From positions 1 to 38,108 of the forward strand of contig CANNDT010000039.1 in NCBI GenBank assembly GCA_947503365.1: a stretch of 38,108 bases of DNA, written 5' to 3'. A program made the translations under genes and the position numbers. Below are positions 1-10,440 of this stretch, one piece after another (the stretch's first letter is position 1; each line of letters opens with the position of its first letter). The notes under the pieces were generated by a model. That model did no database searches. It was given only the letters and a program-made list of their open reading frames with translations, and had not been told where the DNA came from. The DNA comes from CANNDT01 sp945876205 (GTDB lineage Bacteria; Acidobacteriota; Vicinamibacteria; Vicinamibacterales; UBA2999).

Positions 1-1
1 T

Positions 2-2741
<2,740 letters not shown>

Positions 2742-2749
<8 letters not shown>

Positions 2750-4190
2750 GCCGACCGGATTCATCGAGATCCAGCGGAAGAAGCACCCGACGCGTCCGGT
2801 CGAGGAGCGGATCCACGACTGGAACGAGGTCTACCTGCCGTATCCGGTGCAGGACCTCCGCGACCAGGGCGCGCGCTGCATGGACTGCGGCATCCCGTTC
2901 TGTCACCAGGGCTGCCCGCTTGGAAACCTGATCCCCGACTGGAACGACCTGGTCTACCGCGACCGCTGGCACGCGGCGATCGATCGTCTCCATTCAACCA
3001 ATAACTTCCCGGAGTTCACCGGCCGCCTCTGTCCCGCGCCGTGCGAAGGCGCGTGCGTGCTGGGCATCAACCAGGATCCGGTCACCATCAAGGCGGTCGA
3101 GGTGTCGATCATCGACCGCGCGTTCCAGGAAGGATGGGTGACGCCGCAGCCACCGTCCATCCGCACCTGGAAGAAGGTGGCGGTCATCGGCTCGGGTCCC
3201 GCGGGCCTCGCGGCCGCCGACCAGCTGAATCGCGTCGGGCATTTGGTCACCGTGTTCGAGAAGTCAGACCGCATCGGCGGGCTGCTCCGCTACGGCATCC
3301 CCGAGTTCAAGATGGAGAAGCGCGTCCTGGATCGCCGTCTCGAGCTCATGGAAGCCGAGGGCGTGGTGTTCCGCGGCAACACCAACGTCGGCGCCGACGT
3401 GACCGTCGAGGGCCTGCGGTCGGATTTCGACGCCGTCCTGCTGGCGGCGGGCGCCGGGGCGCCGCGCGACCTGCCGGTGCCGGGACGCGAGCTGCTGGGC
3501 GTCCATTTCGCGATGGAATACCTGACGCTGCAGAACAGGCGGAACCAAGGCGATTCGATCGCCGATGGGCACTTCATCACCGCGCACGGCAAGCACGTGA
3601 TTATCATCGGCGGCGGCGACACGGGTGCCGACTGCCTCGGCACGGCGCATCGCCAGGGGGCGAAGTCGGTGACGCAACTCGAGCTGCTGCCGCGACCGCC
3701 GCAGGAGCGCGCCGAAGACAACCCATGGCCGCTCTGGCCGAACGTCTTCCGCGTGTCCAGCGCACACGAAGAGGGTGGCGAACGGCTCTACTCGGTGTCG
3801 ACGCAGCATTTCTCCGGCGACGCGAGCGGCCGCGTCAAGGCGCTGCACGCGGTGAAGGTCGAGATGGTCCGCAACGACGGGCGGGTGCAGTTCGTCCCGG
3901 TCGAAGGCTCCGAATTCGAGATCCCGGCCGACCTCGTGCTGCTCGCCATGGGCTTCGTCGGACCGGAGCGCGGTCCACTCGTCAACGAGCTCGGTATCAG
4001 GCTCACCGACCGCGGCAATGTCTGGCGCGACGAGCGCTGGATGACCAGCGTGCAGGGTGTCTTCACCGCCGGCGACATGCAGCGCGGCCAGTCGCTCATC
4101 GTCTGGGCGATCGCCGAAGGCCGCAGCGCGGCGCGCGGGATCGATCAGTTTCTGATGGGCGAGTCAGCTCTTCCGGCCCCGCTCTCGTAG
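2742..4190 (+). CDS. gltD: Glutamate synthase small subunit
   Basis: This FAD and iron-sulfur subunit passes electrons from NAD(P)H to GltB. The protein is 482 residues, close to the usual length of about 470. The N-terminal cysteine-rich region has C46, C49, C54, C58 (CMDCGIPFCHQGC) and C97, C101, C105, expected to bind two [4Fe-4S] clusters. The FAD motif VIGSGPAGLAAADQL lies near residue 148 and the NADPH motif IIIGGGDTGADCLG near 287. A C-terminal GD motif (FTAGDMQRGQSL) completes the flavoprotein fold. An upstream in-frame ATG at 2706 would lie deep inside gltB; the ATG at 2742, giving MGKPTGF, matches family N-termini and is chosen. Only 9 bp separate it from ypdA downstream. Confidence 0.97.
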
Positions 4191-4199
4191 AATTCCTGT

Positions 4200-5249
4200 G
4201 TGTCTATTCGCGATGTTCTGATTGTCGGGGGCGGTCCGTCGGGGCTCGCCACCGCCATTGCCGCCAAGCAGCAGGGCCTCGACTACGTCGTCGTCGAGAA
4301 GGGGATCCTGGTCAACTCGATCTTCAATTTCCCGACGCACATGGTGTTCTTCACCACGCCGGAGCTGCTGGAGATCGGCGGCCTGCCGCTCACCACGCCG
4401 TACGACAAGCCGACTCGTCTCGAGGCGCTTCGCTATTACCGCCGGGTCGTCGACAGCTACGGACTGCAGGTCTCTTTCCACGAGCAGGTCATCGAGATCG
4501 AGCGTGAACCTGACGGGACCTTCACGGTGACCACCGGGCAGGTTGAGCCCGGCATCTCTCAGCGCGATGCGGGGCGGACCTTTACGGTCCGCCGGGTCCG
4601 GCAGGCCCGCGCCATCGTGCTGGCGATCGGCTATTCGGATCATCCCAACTATCTCGGCATACCGGGCGAAGACCTGCCCCACGTTTCGCACTATTACACC
4701 GACGCGCATCCCTACTACCGGCAGCGCGTGGTCATCGTCGGCGGAAAGAATTCAGCGGCAGAGGCCGCGCTCGAGCTGTTCCGCGCCGGCGCCCAGGTCA
4801 CGCTCGTGCACCGCCGGCCGACGCTGGGTGATTCGATCAAGTACTGGGTGAAGCCCGACATCGAAAACCGGATCAAGGAAGGCTCGGTCAAGGCTCGTTT
4901 CAGCACCCGGATCGTCGAGATCACCCCGAGGTCGGTGATCGTCGAACCCGTGTCGAGCGATCTATTTACGTCGGGAGCCGATCGTGAGGAGATTCCCGCC
5001 GAAGGGGTGTTCCTGCTGACCGGCTATCATCCCGACGTCGACCTGATGCGCCGGGCCGGCATTCACTGCGACGACGAGACCCTCGAGCCCGAGCTAAACA
5101 AAGACACCTTCGAAAGTAACGTGCCGAACCTGTTCATTGCCGGTGGGGCGATTGCGGGGAAGAGGACGGGGAACATCTTCATCGAAAACGGCCGCTTCCA
5201 CGGCGAGCGGATTATCAAAGTGTTAGCGGACAGGTGGAAGGATGATTAG
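4200..5249 (+). CDS. ypdA: YpdA-family bacillithiol disulfide reductase
   Basis: A 349-residue thioredoxin-reductase-like flavoprotein. Members of the YpdA/Bdr family reduce bacillithiol disulfide with NADPH and keep the low-molecular-weight thiol pool reduced in the cytosol. Visible motifs are the FAD site IVGGGPSGLATAIAAKQQG (from residue 8), the family segment FNFPTHMVFFTTPELLEIGG, the NADPH motif VVIVGGKNSAAEAALE near 177, and a C-terminal FIAGGAIAGKRTG. There is no CxxC redox pair, as expected for YpdA. The GTG at 4200 gives MSIRDVLIVGGGPSG and fits the family start. Around residues 119-133 a stretch encoded by a short palindrome (4573-4593) replaces a normally short linker before AIVLAIGYSD. 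It follows gltD by 9 bp and overlaps the next start by 1 bp. Bacillithiol is known in several acidobacteria; the substrate here is inferred from family. Confidence 0.88.
   Translation: MSIRDVLIVGGGPSGLATAIAAKQQGLDYVVVEKGILVNSIFNFPTHMVFFTTPELLEIGGLPLTTPYDKPTRLEALRYYRRVVDSYGLQVSFHEQVIEIEREPDGTFTVTTGQVEPGISQRDAGRTFTVRRVRQARAIVLAIGYSDHPNYLGIPGEDLPHVSHYYTDAHPYYRQRVVIVGGKNSAAEAALELFRAGAQVTLVHRRPTLGDSIKYWVKPDIENRIKEGSVKARFSTRIVEITPRSVIVEPVSSDLFTSGADREEIPAEGVFLLTGYHPDVDLMRRAGIHCDDETLEPELNKDTFESNVPNLFIAGGAIAGKRTGNIFIENGRFHGERIIKVLADRWKDD
4573..4593. repeat. REP-like palindrome inside ypdA
   Basis: Perfect 8-bp arms GGCGGACC (4573-4580) and GGTCCGCC (4586-4593) flank a TTTAC loop. In the ypdA frame it encodes part of AGRTFTVRRVR. 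Arms of varied sequence around a CTTTA/CTTCA core also occur at 10336-10357, 10411-10432 and 35323-35342, so it looks like a member of a dispersed hairpin family that has landed in a coding region. Confidence 0.6.
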
Positions 5250-7483
5250 TGAACCATAGTTCGCGGATTCGACCAGCGCACCTACGAACCGTCTTTCACG
5301 TCGCGGTCTTCTGCGCGACCCTCTGGGCCTCTGCAGGCACCGCGACGGCGCAGGTCGAGGTGCACGACCACGCCCAGGTGGAGCCCCGCACCGTCGACGC
5401 CCGCTGGGCCGACAGCGCACCGGCCGTGGACGGCGTCCTCGACGAGGAGGCGTGGCGGAGCGCGACGGTGATCGAGCGCTTCACGCAGCAGGAGCCGACC
5501 GACGGCCTGGAGGCCACGGAGCGGACCGAAGTCCGGCTGCTCTATGACGCCAACCACCTCTACATCGGCGTGCACGCGTTCGACTCCCGCCCCGAGGGCA
5601 TCGTCGCCACCGAGATGCGCCGCGACTCTGCGCGGCTCCTCGACGAAGACAACTTCCAGATCATCCTCGACACGTTCCGCGATTCGCGATCCGGGTACAT
5701 GTTCGTCACCAACCCGCTCGGGGCGAAGCTGGAGCAGCAGGTATTCGAGGAGGGCGGCGGCAATGTCCGCGGCGCCGCGGCGAACATCAACCGCGACTGG
5801 AACGGCGTCTGGAACGCAGCTGCCCGTCGCACGAGCGACGGATGGTCGGCCGAGATCGAGATCCCGATGGTCACCGTGCGATCCCCCGAGGTGGACGTGC
5901 AGATCTGGGGCATCAACTTCATGCGGAACATCCCGCGGAAGCACGAGCAGGTGTACTGGGCGCCGATTGCCAAGCCCTACGGCCTGACCCGCGTGAGCCT
6001 GGCGGGGACGCTTACCGGCATGAAGGACGTCACGCGCGGGCTGGATCTGCGGCTGAAGCCGTTCATCGTGGCGGGCGGGCGGTACGACCGGACAGGTGCG
6101 AGTGCTGTCAGCGGCGGGCTGCGGGACGTGGGGCTCGACGTGAAGTACGGGCTGGGATACGGGATGGGGCTCGACCTGACGGTCAACACCGACTTCGCCC
6201 AGGCGGAGGTCGACGAGCAGCAGGTCAACCTCACGCGCTTTCCGCTCTTCTTCCCCGAGAAGCGGGACTTCTTCCTCGAGAACTCCGGCCAGTTCACTAT
6301 TGGCAACCAGGGAACGACGCGGCTCGCCGACCTGTTCTTCAGCCGGCGCATCGGCCTCTCGGCCACCGGGCAGCCGATCCCGATCCTCGGCGGCGCGCGC
6401 ATGACCGGTAAGGTGGGCGGGCACAACGTCGCGATCATGGATCTCCAGACCGACTCTGCCCTCGGCGTGCAGGGAGACAACTTTCTCGTCGCGCGCTACA
6501 GCAAGGACCTGTCGACCCGTTCGAAGATCGGCGGGCTGATCGTCAACAAGGAGGGACGCGGCACCGCCACCTTCAACCGAACGTTCGCGGCCGATACGGT
6601 CATCGCGCCGACGCGGAGCTTCACCGTCAGTTCGTTCCTGGCGCGGACGTCGAGCCCCGGGGTCACCGACCAGCAGCAGGCCTTCCACACGCGCGCGGCG
6701 TTCCTGAACAACAAGTGGAACACCTACGCCGAGTTCACCGACATCGACGACAACTTCAACGCCGAGGTCGGCTTCGTCCCGCGCACCGGCATCCGGACGA
6801 CGACGGTGCACCTGGAGCGGAATCCGAGGCCTGGCGGGCTCATCCGCGTGATGGAGCCGATGGTGAACGTCAACTACACCACCGATCAGCAGAACCGCCT
6901 GATCACGCGCCGCGTCCACCATATGCTCGGCACCCGTTTTCAGAACGGCACCTACGTCAACATCATCCTGAACCGGTGGCTCGACGTGCTCGACGTGCCG
7001 TTCGCGATCCGCAGTGATGTGAGCATTCCCGCGGGTGTCTATCGCTTCCACGACTGGACGTTCTCGTACACCAGCAATCCCTCGCGGCGCTTCTATCAGC
7101 GCGCGTCGTACTCGCCGCAGACGTTCTACGACGGAACGCGAACCGACACCGACCTGACGCTGGGACTGCGCGCCACGAACCAGGCATCCGCGGAACTCTC
7201 GCTCTCCCGCAACGATGTCAACCTGCCGTGGGGCGCCTTCGCCGTGAACCTGGCAATCCTGAAGGTCGACTACGCGCTGTCACCACAGATGACCCTGCGC
7301 TCCCTCTCGCAGTACAACTCGTCGACGCACCAGTTCAGCACGAGCATCCGCTACAACTTCATCTACCGGCCAGGCAGCGACCTCTACATCGTGTATGACG
7401 GTCTGCAGGGAAACCTGCCCGGGCGCCCCGAGTTGCGCAACCAGCAACTCGTAGTCAAGATGACCTACCTGCTGTCGCGGTGA
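5249..7483 (+). CDS. Secreted DUF5916 protein with N-terminal CBM9-like domain
   Basis: A 744-residue exported protein. A signal peptide runs to about residue 35 (hydrophobic VFHVAVFCATLWASAG, cleavage near ATAQ). Next is a carbohydrate-binding-family-9-like beta-sandwich (about residues 48-240: APAVDGVLDEEAW, then LLYDANHLYIGVHAFDS, typical of the family). The remaining ~500 residues match the DUF5916 pattern, with the landmark LTRFPLFFPEKRDFFLENSG and alternating aromatic beta-strands ending in VVKMTYLLSR, suggesting an outer-membrane barrel. In DUF5916 proteins the ligand is generally unknown; carbohydrate or polymer binding is a guess from CBM9. The GTG start overlaps the ypdA stop by one base, so it is probably translated from the same mRNA despite having no obvious functional link to GOGAT. 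Confidence 0.85.
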   Translation: MNHSSRIRPAHLRTVFHVAVFCATLWASAGTATAQVEVHDHAQVEPRTVDARWADSAPAVDGVLDEEAWRSATVIERFTQQEPTDGLEATERTEVRLLYDANHLYIGVHAFDSRPEGIVATEMRRDSARLLDEDNFQIILDTFRDSRSGYMFVTNPLGAKLEQQVFEEGGGNVRGAAANINRDWNGVWNAAARRTSDGWSAEIEIPMVTVRSPEVDVQIWGINFMRNIPRKHEQVYWAPIAKPYGLTRVSLAGTLTGMKDVTRGLDLRLKPFIVAGGRYDRTGASAVSGGLRDVGLDVKYGLGYGMGLDLTVNTDFAQAEVDEQQVNLTRFPLFFPEKRDFFLENSGQFTIGNQGTTRLADLFFSRRIGLSATGQPIPILGGARMTGKVGGHNVAIMDLQTDSALGVQGDNFLVARYSKDLSTRSKIGGLIVNKEGRGTATFNRTFAADTVIAPTRSFTVSSFLARTSSPGVTDQQQAFHTRAAFLNNKWNTYAEFTDIDDNFNAEVGFVPRTGIRTTTVHLERNPRPGGLIRVMEPMVNVNYTTDQQNRLITRRVHHMLGTRFQNGTYVNIILNRWLDVLDVPFAIRSDVSIPAGVYRFHDWTFSYTSNPSRRFYQRASYSPQTFYDGTRTDTDLTLGLRATNQASAELSLSRNDVNLPWGAFAVNLAILKVDYALSPQMTLRSLSQYNSSTHQFSTSIRYNFIYRPGSDLYIVYDGLQGNLPGRPELRNQQLVVKMTYLLSR

Positions 7484-7519
7484 AGGCTTTCGAGGTGCGG
7501 ACGTAGACCCCGCGGCGCC

Positions 7520-8392
7520 ATGCCCATCGACATCTCAGCCTTCCGTGTTCGCGACGGCCAGGCGGTCAACCTGAGAAGGTGGCCGACGCGCGTGGGACCC
7601 TTCTACGACTCGACGTCGCAGTACGAATCGCTTCTCGCGGATCACGTGAAGAAGCTCAGCGAGCGGCAGAACCTGCTGTATGCCCACGACCAGTACGCCG
7701 TGCTCCTGATTTTTCAGGCGATGGATGCGGCGGGAAAAGATGGAGCGATCAAGCACGTCATGTCTGGCGTGAACCCGCAGGGCTGCCAGGTCTTCAGCTT
7801 CAAGCACCCGAGCGCCGAGGAATTGGACCACGACTTTCTCTGGCGGGCGACGAGCTGCCTGCCAGAACGGGGGCGGATCGGGATATTCAATCGGTCCTAT
7901 TACGAAGAAGTGCTGATCGTGCGGGTTCACCCGGAGATCCTGAGCAGTCAGCGCCTGCCAGACCAGCCGCGCGCGCGCGGCACCTTCTGGAAGCAGCGCT
8001 ACCAGTCGATCGTCAGCTTCGAACGGCATCTGCACCGCAACGGCACGCGGGTCGTGAAATTCTTCCTGCACCTGTCCAAGGACGAACAGCGCCGGCGCTT
8101 GCTGGCGCGCATCGACAATCCCGAAAAGAACTGGAAGGTCAGAGCGGCCGACCTGGACGAGCGCGATCGGTGGAAGGACTACATGCGCGCGTACGAGGGT
8201 TGCCTCACAGCCACGAGCACAGATGACGCGCCGTGGTATGTGGTGCCCGCTGACGACAAGGAGAACGCCCGGCTGATCGTCTCGCAGGTGCTGCTGGGCA
8301 CAATGGACCGGCTGAAGATGCACTATCCCTCTGCCGACGGGATCAGGGTCAAAGAGCTTCGGGCGATTCGGACACGACTCCTGAAGGGTTAG
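7520..8392 (+). CDS. PPK2-family polyphosphate:nucleotide phosphotransferase
   Basis: A 290-residue member of the polyphosphate kinase 2 family, which moves phosphate between polyphosphate and nucleoside mono- or diphosphates in the cytosol. The Walker A-like loop is AMDAAGKDG (K73, D74 of the family GxDxxGKxG type). The Walker B region is IGIFNRSYYEEVLIVRVHPE (about 120-139). The lid module follows with conserved basic residues (FFLHLSKDEQRRRLLARIDNPEKNWK), then DERDRWKDYMRAYE and a C-terminal PWYVVPADDKENARL. The whole protein is present and of normal length for the class of about 270-300 residues. Whether it prefers AMP or ADP/GDP cannot be read from sequence by eye. It starts 36 bp after the DUF5916 gene and meets the next gene tail to tail with a 4-bp overlap. 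Confidence 0.93.
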   Translation: MPIDISAFRVRDGQAVNLRRWPTRVGPFYDSTSQYESLLADHVKKLSERQNLLYAHDQYAVLLIFQAMDAAGKDGAIKHVMSGVNPQGCQVFSFKHPSAEELDHDFLWRATSCLPERGRIGIFNRSYYEEVLIVRVHPEILSSQRLPDQPRARGTFWKQRYQSIVSFERHLHRNGTRVVKFFLHLSKDEQRRRLLARIDNPEKNWKVRAADLDERDRWKDYMRAYEGCLTATSTDDAPWYVVPADDKENARLIVSQVLLGTMDRLKMHYPSADGIRVKELRAIRTRLLKG

Positions 8393-9021
8393 TGCAGTGA
8401 ACCTTTCCAGCTCGTGCCTCGCGGCGACAGCGATTTCATTTCCAGCAGCTCGATAAGGCCACGGCATCGGGCGAGGACGCCGTCGCGCTCGAGGAGCGCC
8501 TGGCGTTCGAGTGGCTCGAGCTCCATGTATTGGGCGAGCGCGTTTACCAGGTCCTCGTCCGCCACCGCCGGAGGAAACCTCGGTTCGGCGCCGCTCCGTT
8601 CGATCGCCGCGGCGAGCACCGCCTCGAGGCGATGGCGTTGCTGGCGCAACTGGGCGCGGTCTCGTTCGGCTATCTGTTCCGGGATCGCGTCGATGTGCGC
8701 GATTCGATACGGCTTGCTGAGGTCTTCATCGGTGACGCGGAACTTCTCGAGTCCGCGCAGGACGATGTTGAAGCGGCCATCGCCCATCGGCTCTGAATGA
8801 GTGATCACTCCGGCACAGCCGACGGAATAGATCGGCGGCCGCCCCTCGTAGTCGGTCTCGAACCCAGGCTGGAGCAGCGCCATCCCGATGATCCGGTCGC
8901 CGCCGAGCGCATCGCCCACCATCGCGCGGTAGCGTGGCTCAAAAATATGCAGCGGCAGAAACACGTTTGGAAAGAGGACGACCTCCGGAAGCGGGAAGAC
9001 GGGGATGGTGGGAGGAAGCAT
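8389..9021 (-). CDS. LON peptidase substrate-binding domain protein
   Basis: A 210-residue stand-alone protein made of the N-terminal substrate-binding domain of Lon protease, without AAA+ or peptidase parts. Typical family features are the start IPVFPLPEVVLFPNVFLPLHIFEPRYRAM, here split as PVFPLPEVVLFPNVFLPLHI then FEPRYRAMV, followed by GCAGVITHSEPMGDGRFNI and a helical C-terminal half (LVNALAQYMELEPLERQALL). Function of such free-standing domains is poorly known; a role in substrate capture or quality control is usually assumed. It lies 14 bp downstream of the VWA gene on the same strand and may be the last gene of that operon. It converges with the PPK2 gene, overlapping it by 4 bp. Confidence 0.9.
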   Translation of the reverse strand: MLPPTIPVFPLPEVVLFPNVFLPLHIFEPRYRAMVGDALGGDRIIGMALLQPGFETDYEGRPPIYSVGCAGVITHSEPMGDGRFNIVLRGLEKFRVTDEDLSKPYRIAHIDAIPEQIAERDRAQLRQQRHRLEAVLAAAIERSGAEPRFPPAVADEDLVNALAQYMELEPLERQALLERDGVLARCRGLIELLEMKSLSPRGTSWKGSLH

Positions 9022-9034
9022 GGCGCCCTGAGGC

Positions 9035-10327
9035 CTAGTGAATGGTCTTCGTCTTCCTGTCCATGTAGTCCATCAGCACGTACTGGCCGAGCGTGTACGG
9101 CGTGGTGAAGTAGGCCTTACCGCGGCAGATCGCGGCGACCCGGCGGACGAACGCCACCAGGTCGTGATCGCGCGCAAGCATGAACGTGTTGATCATGATG
9201 CCCGCCTTGTGGCACGCGTTCACTTCGGCAAACGTTTCCGCGACGATGTACGGGTCGAGCCCGAACGCGTTCTTGTAGATCTGGCCGTCCGGCCGCGTGA
9301 GCGCCGACGGTTTGCCGTCGGTGATCATCACGATCTGCCGCATGTCCTTCTTCTGGCGCTCGAGGATGCGGCGCGCGAGATTCAGCCCGGCGCGGGTGTT
9401 CGTGTAGTACGGCCCGACGCGGACGCGCCCGAGCTGCTTGAGCGGGATTTCCTCCGCCGAGTCGTGGAAGAGGACGGCGTTCAGCGAGTCGCCCGGATAC
9501 TGCGTGCGGATCATGTGCGACAGCGCCAGCGCCACGCGCTTGGCCGGCGTGAAGCGATCCTCGCCGTAGAGGATCATGCTGTGGCTGCAGTCGAGCATGA
9601 TGACCGTTGCGCATGAGCTCTGGTACTCGCTCTGCGCCACCATCAGGTCCGAGTAATCCACGTCGATGGCCGATGAGCCCGGTCCGCCGACGGCGCGTCC
9701 TTCCGAGTGGAGCCGCTGCACGGCATTGAGAATCGTGCCGCTCGGGTCGATGTTCATCGTGTCGCCGAATTCGTACGGCTTCGGCGCCGCGATCGCCTCG
9801 ACGCCCGTCGCCAGGTGCCGCGTGTCGTGCCGGCCGGCGCTGCTGCGGCCGACCGAGCCAAGCAGGTCGCGGAGCGCGCGGTAGCCGAGAAAGTCGAGCG
9901 CCTTGTCGGTGACCTCGAATGTCACGGGACCCGCATCCTCGCCGAGGCCGCCGCCGGCGCCGCGCCGCGCTTCCTGCTCCGGCCCGAGATCGGGCGCGCC
10001 GGTGATGAAGCCCTGTTCCATCATCCGCTCGATGATCTGCTGGATCAGATCCTCGAGCTGCTGGCGCGCCGCTTCCTGGTCGCCATCGGCCGGCTCGCCC
10101 AGCAGTTGCTGCAGCGCGTCTTCCGAGAGCACCCCGCCGCTGAAGAGCGCCTCGAGAATCGCGTCGTGCAGCGCCTGCATCGTCCGATCGTCGTCGCCGC
10201 CAGACGGGTCGCCCCACGGATTGCTGAACCCGCTCGAGAGCAGCAGGTCGGACAGCTTCGACACGAGATCCTCGAGATCGATCTCGTCGAGCAGGTCGCC
10301 GGTGAACTTGGTGTAACGGTATTTCAT
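9035..10327 (-). CDS. VWA-domain protein, partner of the upstream AAA+ ATPase
   Basis: A 430-residue cytosolic protein with a C-terminal von Willebrand factor A domain. The MIDAS metal site is seen as D246-C-S248-H-S250, followed by the expected acidic MITDGKPSA motif. The N-terminal half is acidic and helical (DLEDLVSKLSDLLLSSGF; LEDLIQQIIERMMEQGF), with a glycine-rich hinge near 122-130. AAA+/VWA pairs act as Mg-chelatase-like or MoxR-like chaperones that insert metals or remodel complexes; the client is unknown here. A GTG 27 bp further upstream is in frame, but that extension would be encoded by a palindromic repeat (10336-10357), so the ATG at 10327 giving MKYRYTKFTG is preferred. No strong ribosome site precedes it. 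It follows the ATPase gene by 113 bp. Confidence 0.85.
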   Translation of the reverse strand: MKYRYTKFTGDLLDEIDLEDLVSKLSDLLLSSGFSNPWGDPSGGDDDRTMQALHDAILEALFSGGVLSEDALQQLLGEPADGDQEAARQQLEDLIQQIIERMMEQGFITGAPDLGPEQEARRGAGGGLGEDAGPVTFEVTDKALDFLGYRALRDLLGSVGRSSAGRHDTRHLATGVEAIAAPKPYEFGDTMNIDPSGTILNAVQRLHSEGRAVGGPGSSAIDVDYSDLMVAQSEYQSSCATVIMLDCSHSMILYGEDRFTPAKRVALALSHMIRTQYPGDSLNAVLFHDSAEEIPLKQLGRVRVGPYYTNTRAGLNLARRILERQKKDMRQIVMITDGKPSALTRPDGQIYKNAFGLDPYIVAETFAEVNACHKAGIMINTFMLARDHDLVAFVRRVAAICRGKAYFTTPYTLGQYVLMDYMDRKTKTIH

Positions 10328-10335
10328 GGTGTCAT

Positions 10336-10357
10336 CGCGTGGCCTGAAGGCCACGCG
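10336..10357. repeat. Palindromic hairpin repeat, copy 1
   Basis: Perfect 10-bp arms CGCGTGGCCT (10336-10345) and AGGCCACGCG (10348-10357) with GA at the centre. Read on the minus strand it begins TAGCGCGTGG and has the CTTCAGG core shared with copy 2 at 10411-10432. It lies just upstream of the VWA start, in the transcribed gap of the ATPase-VWA operon. Confidence 0.85.
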
Positions 10358-10390
10358 CTACTGGCGAGGAATGGCTGTTCATCGAGCACC

Positions 10391-10432
10391 TGTAGCGCGC
10401 ACCCTTGTAGCGCGCACCCTTCAGGGTGCGCG
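10391..10432. repeat. 15-bp direct repeat leading into palindromic hairpin copy 2
   Basis: TGTAGCGCGCACCCT occurs twice in tandem (10391-10405, 10406-10420). The second copy forms the left arm of a perfect 10-bp palindrome, CGCGCACCCT (10411-10420) and AGGGTGCGCG (10423-10432), with TC at the centre. The arms differ from copy 1 but pair just as well. It sits 8 bp beyond the ATPase stop codon, where it could act as an mRNA hairpin or weak terminator. Confidence 0.85.
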
Positions 10433-10440
10433 TCAGCGCG

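Noticed and set aside
4190..4199. Alternative GTG at 4198 as ypdA start
   Set aside because: It is in another frame. The GTG at 4200 gives the conserved flavoprotein N-terminus.
3041..4507. 488-codon plus-strand frame across gltD and ypdA
   Set aside because: It crosses two clear genes in another frame and its product is Arg/Gly/Pro-rich with no motifs.
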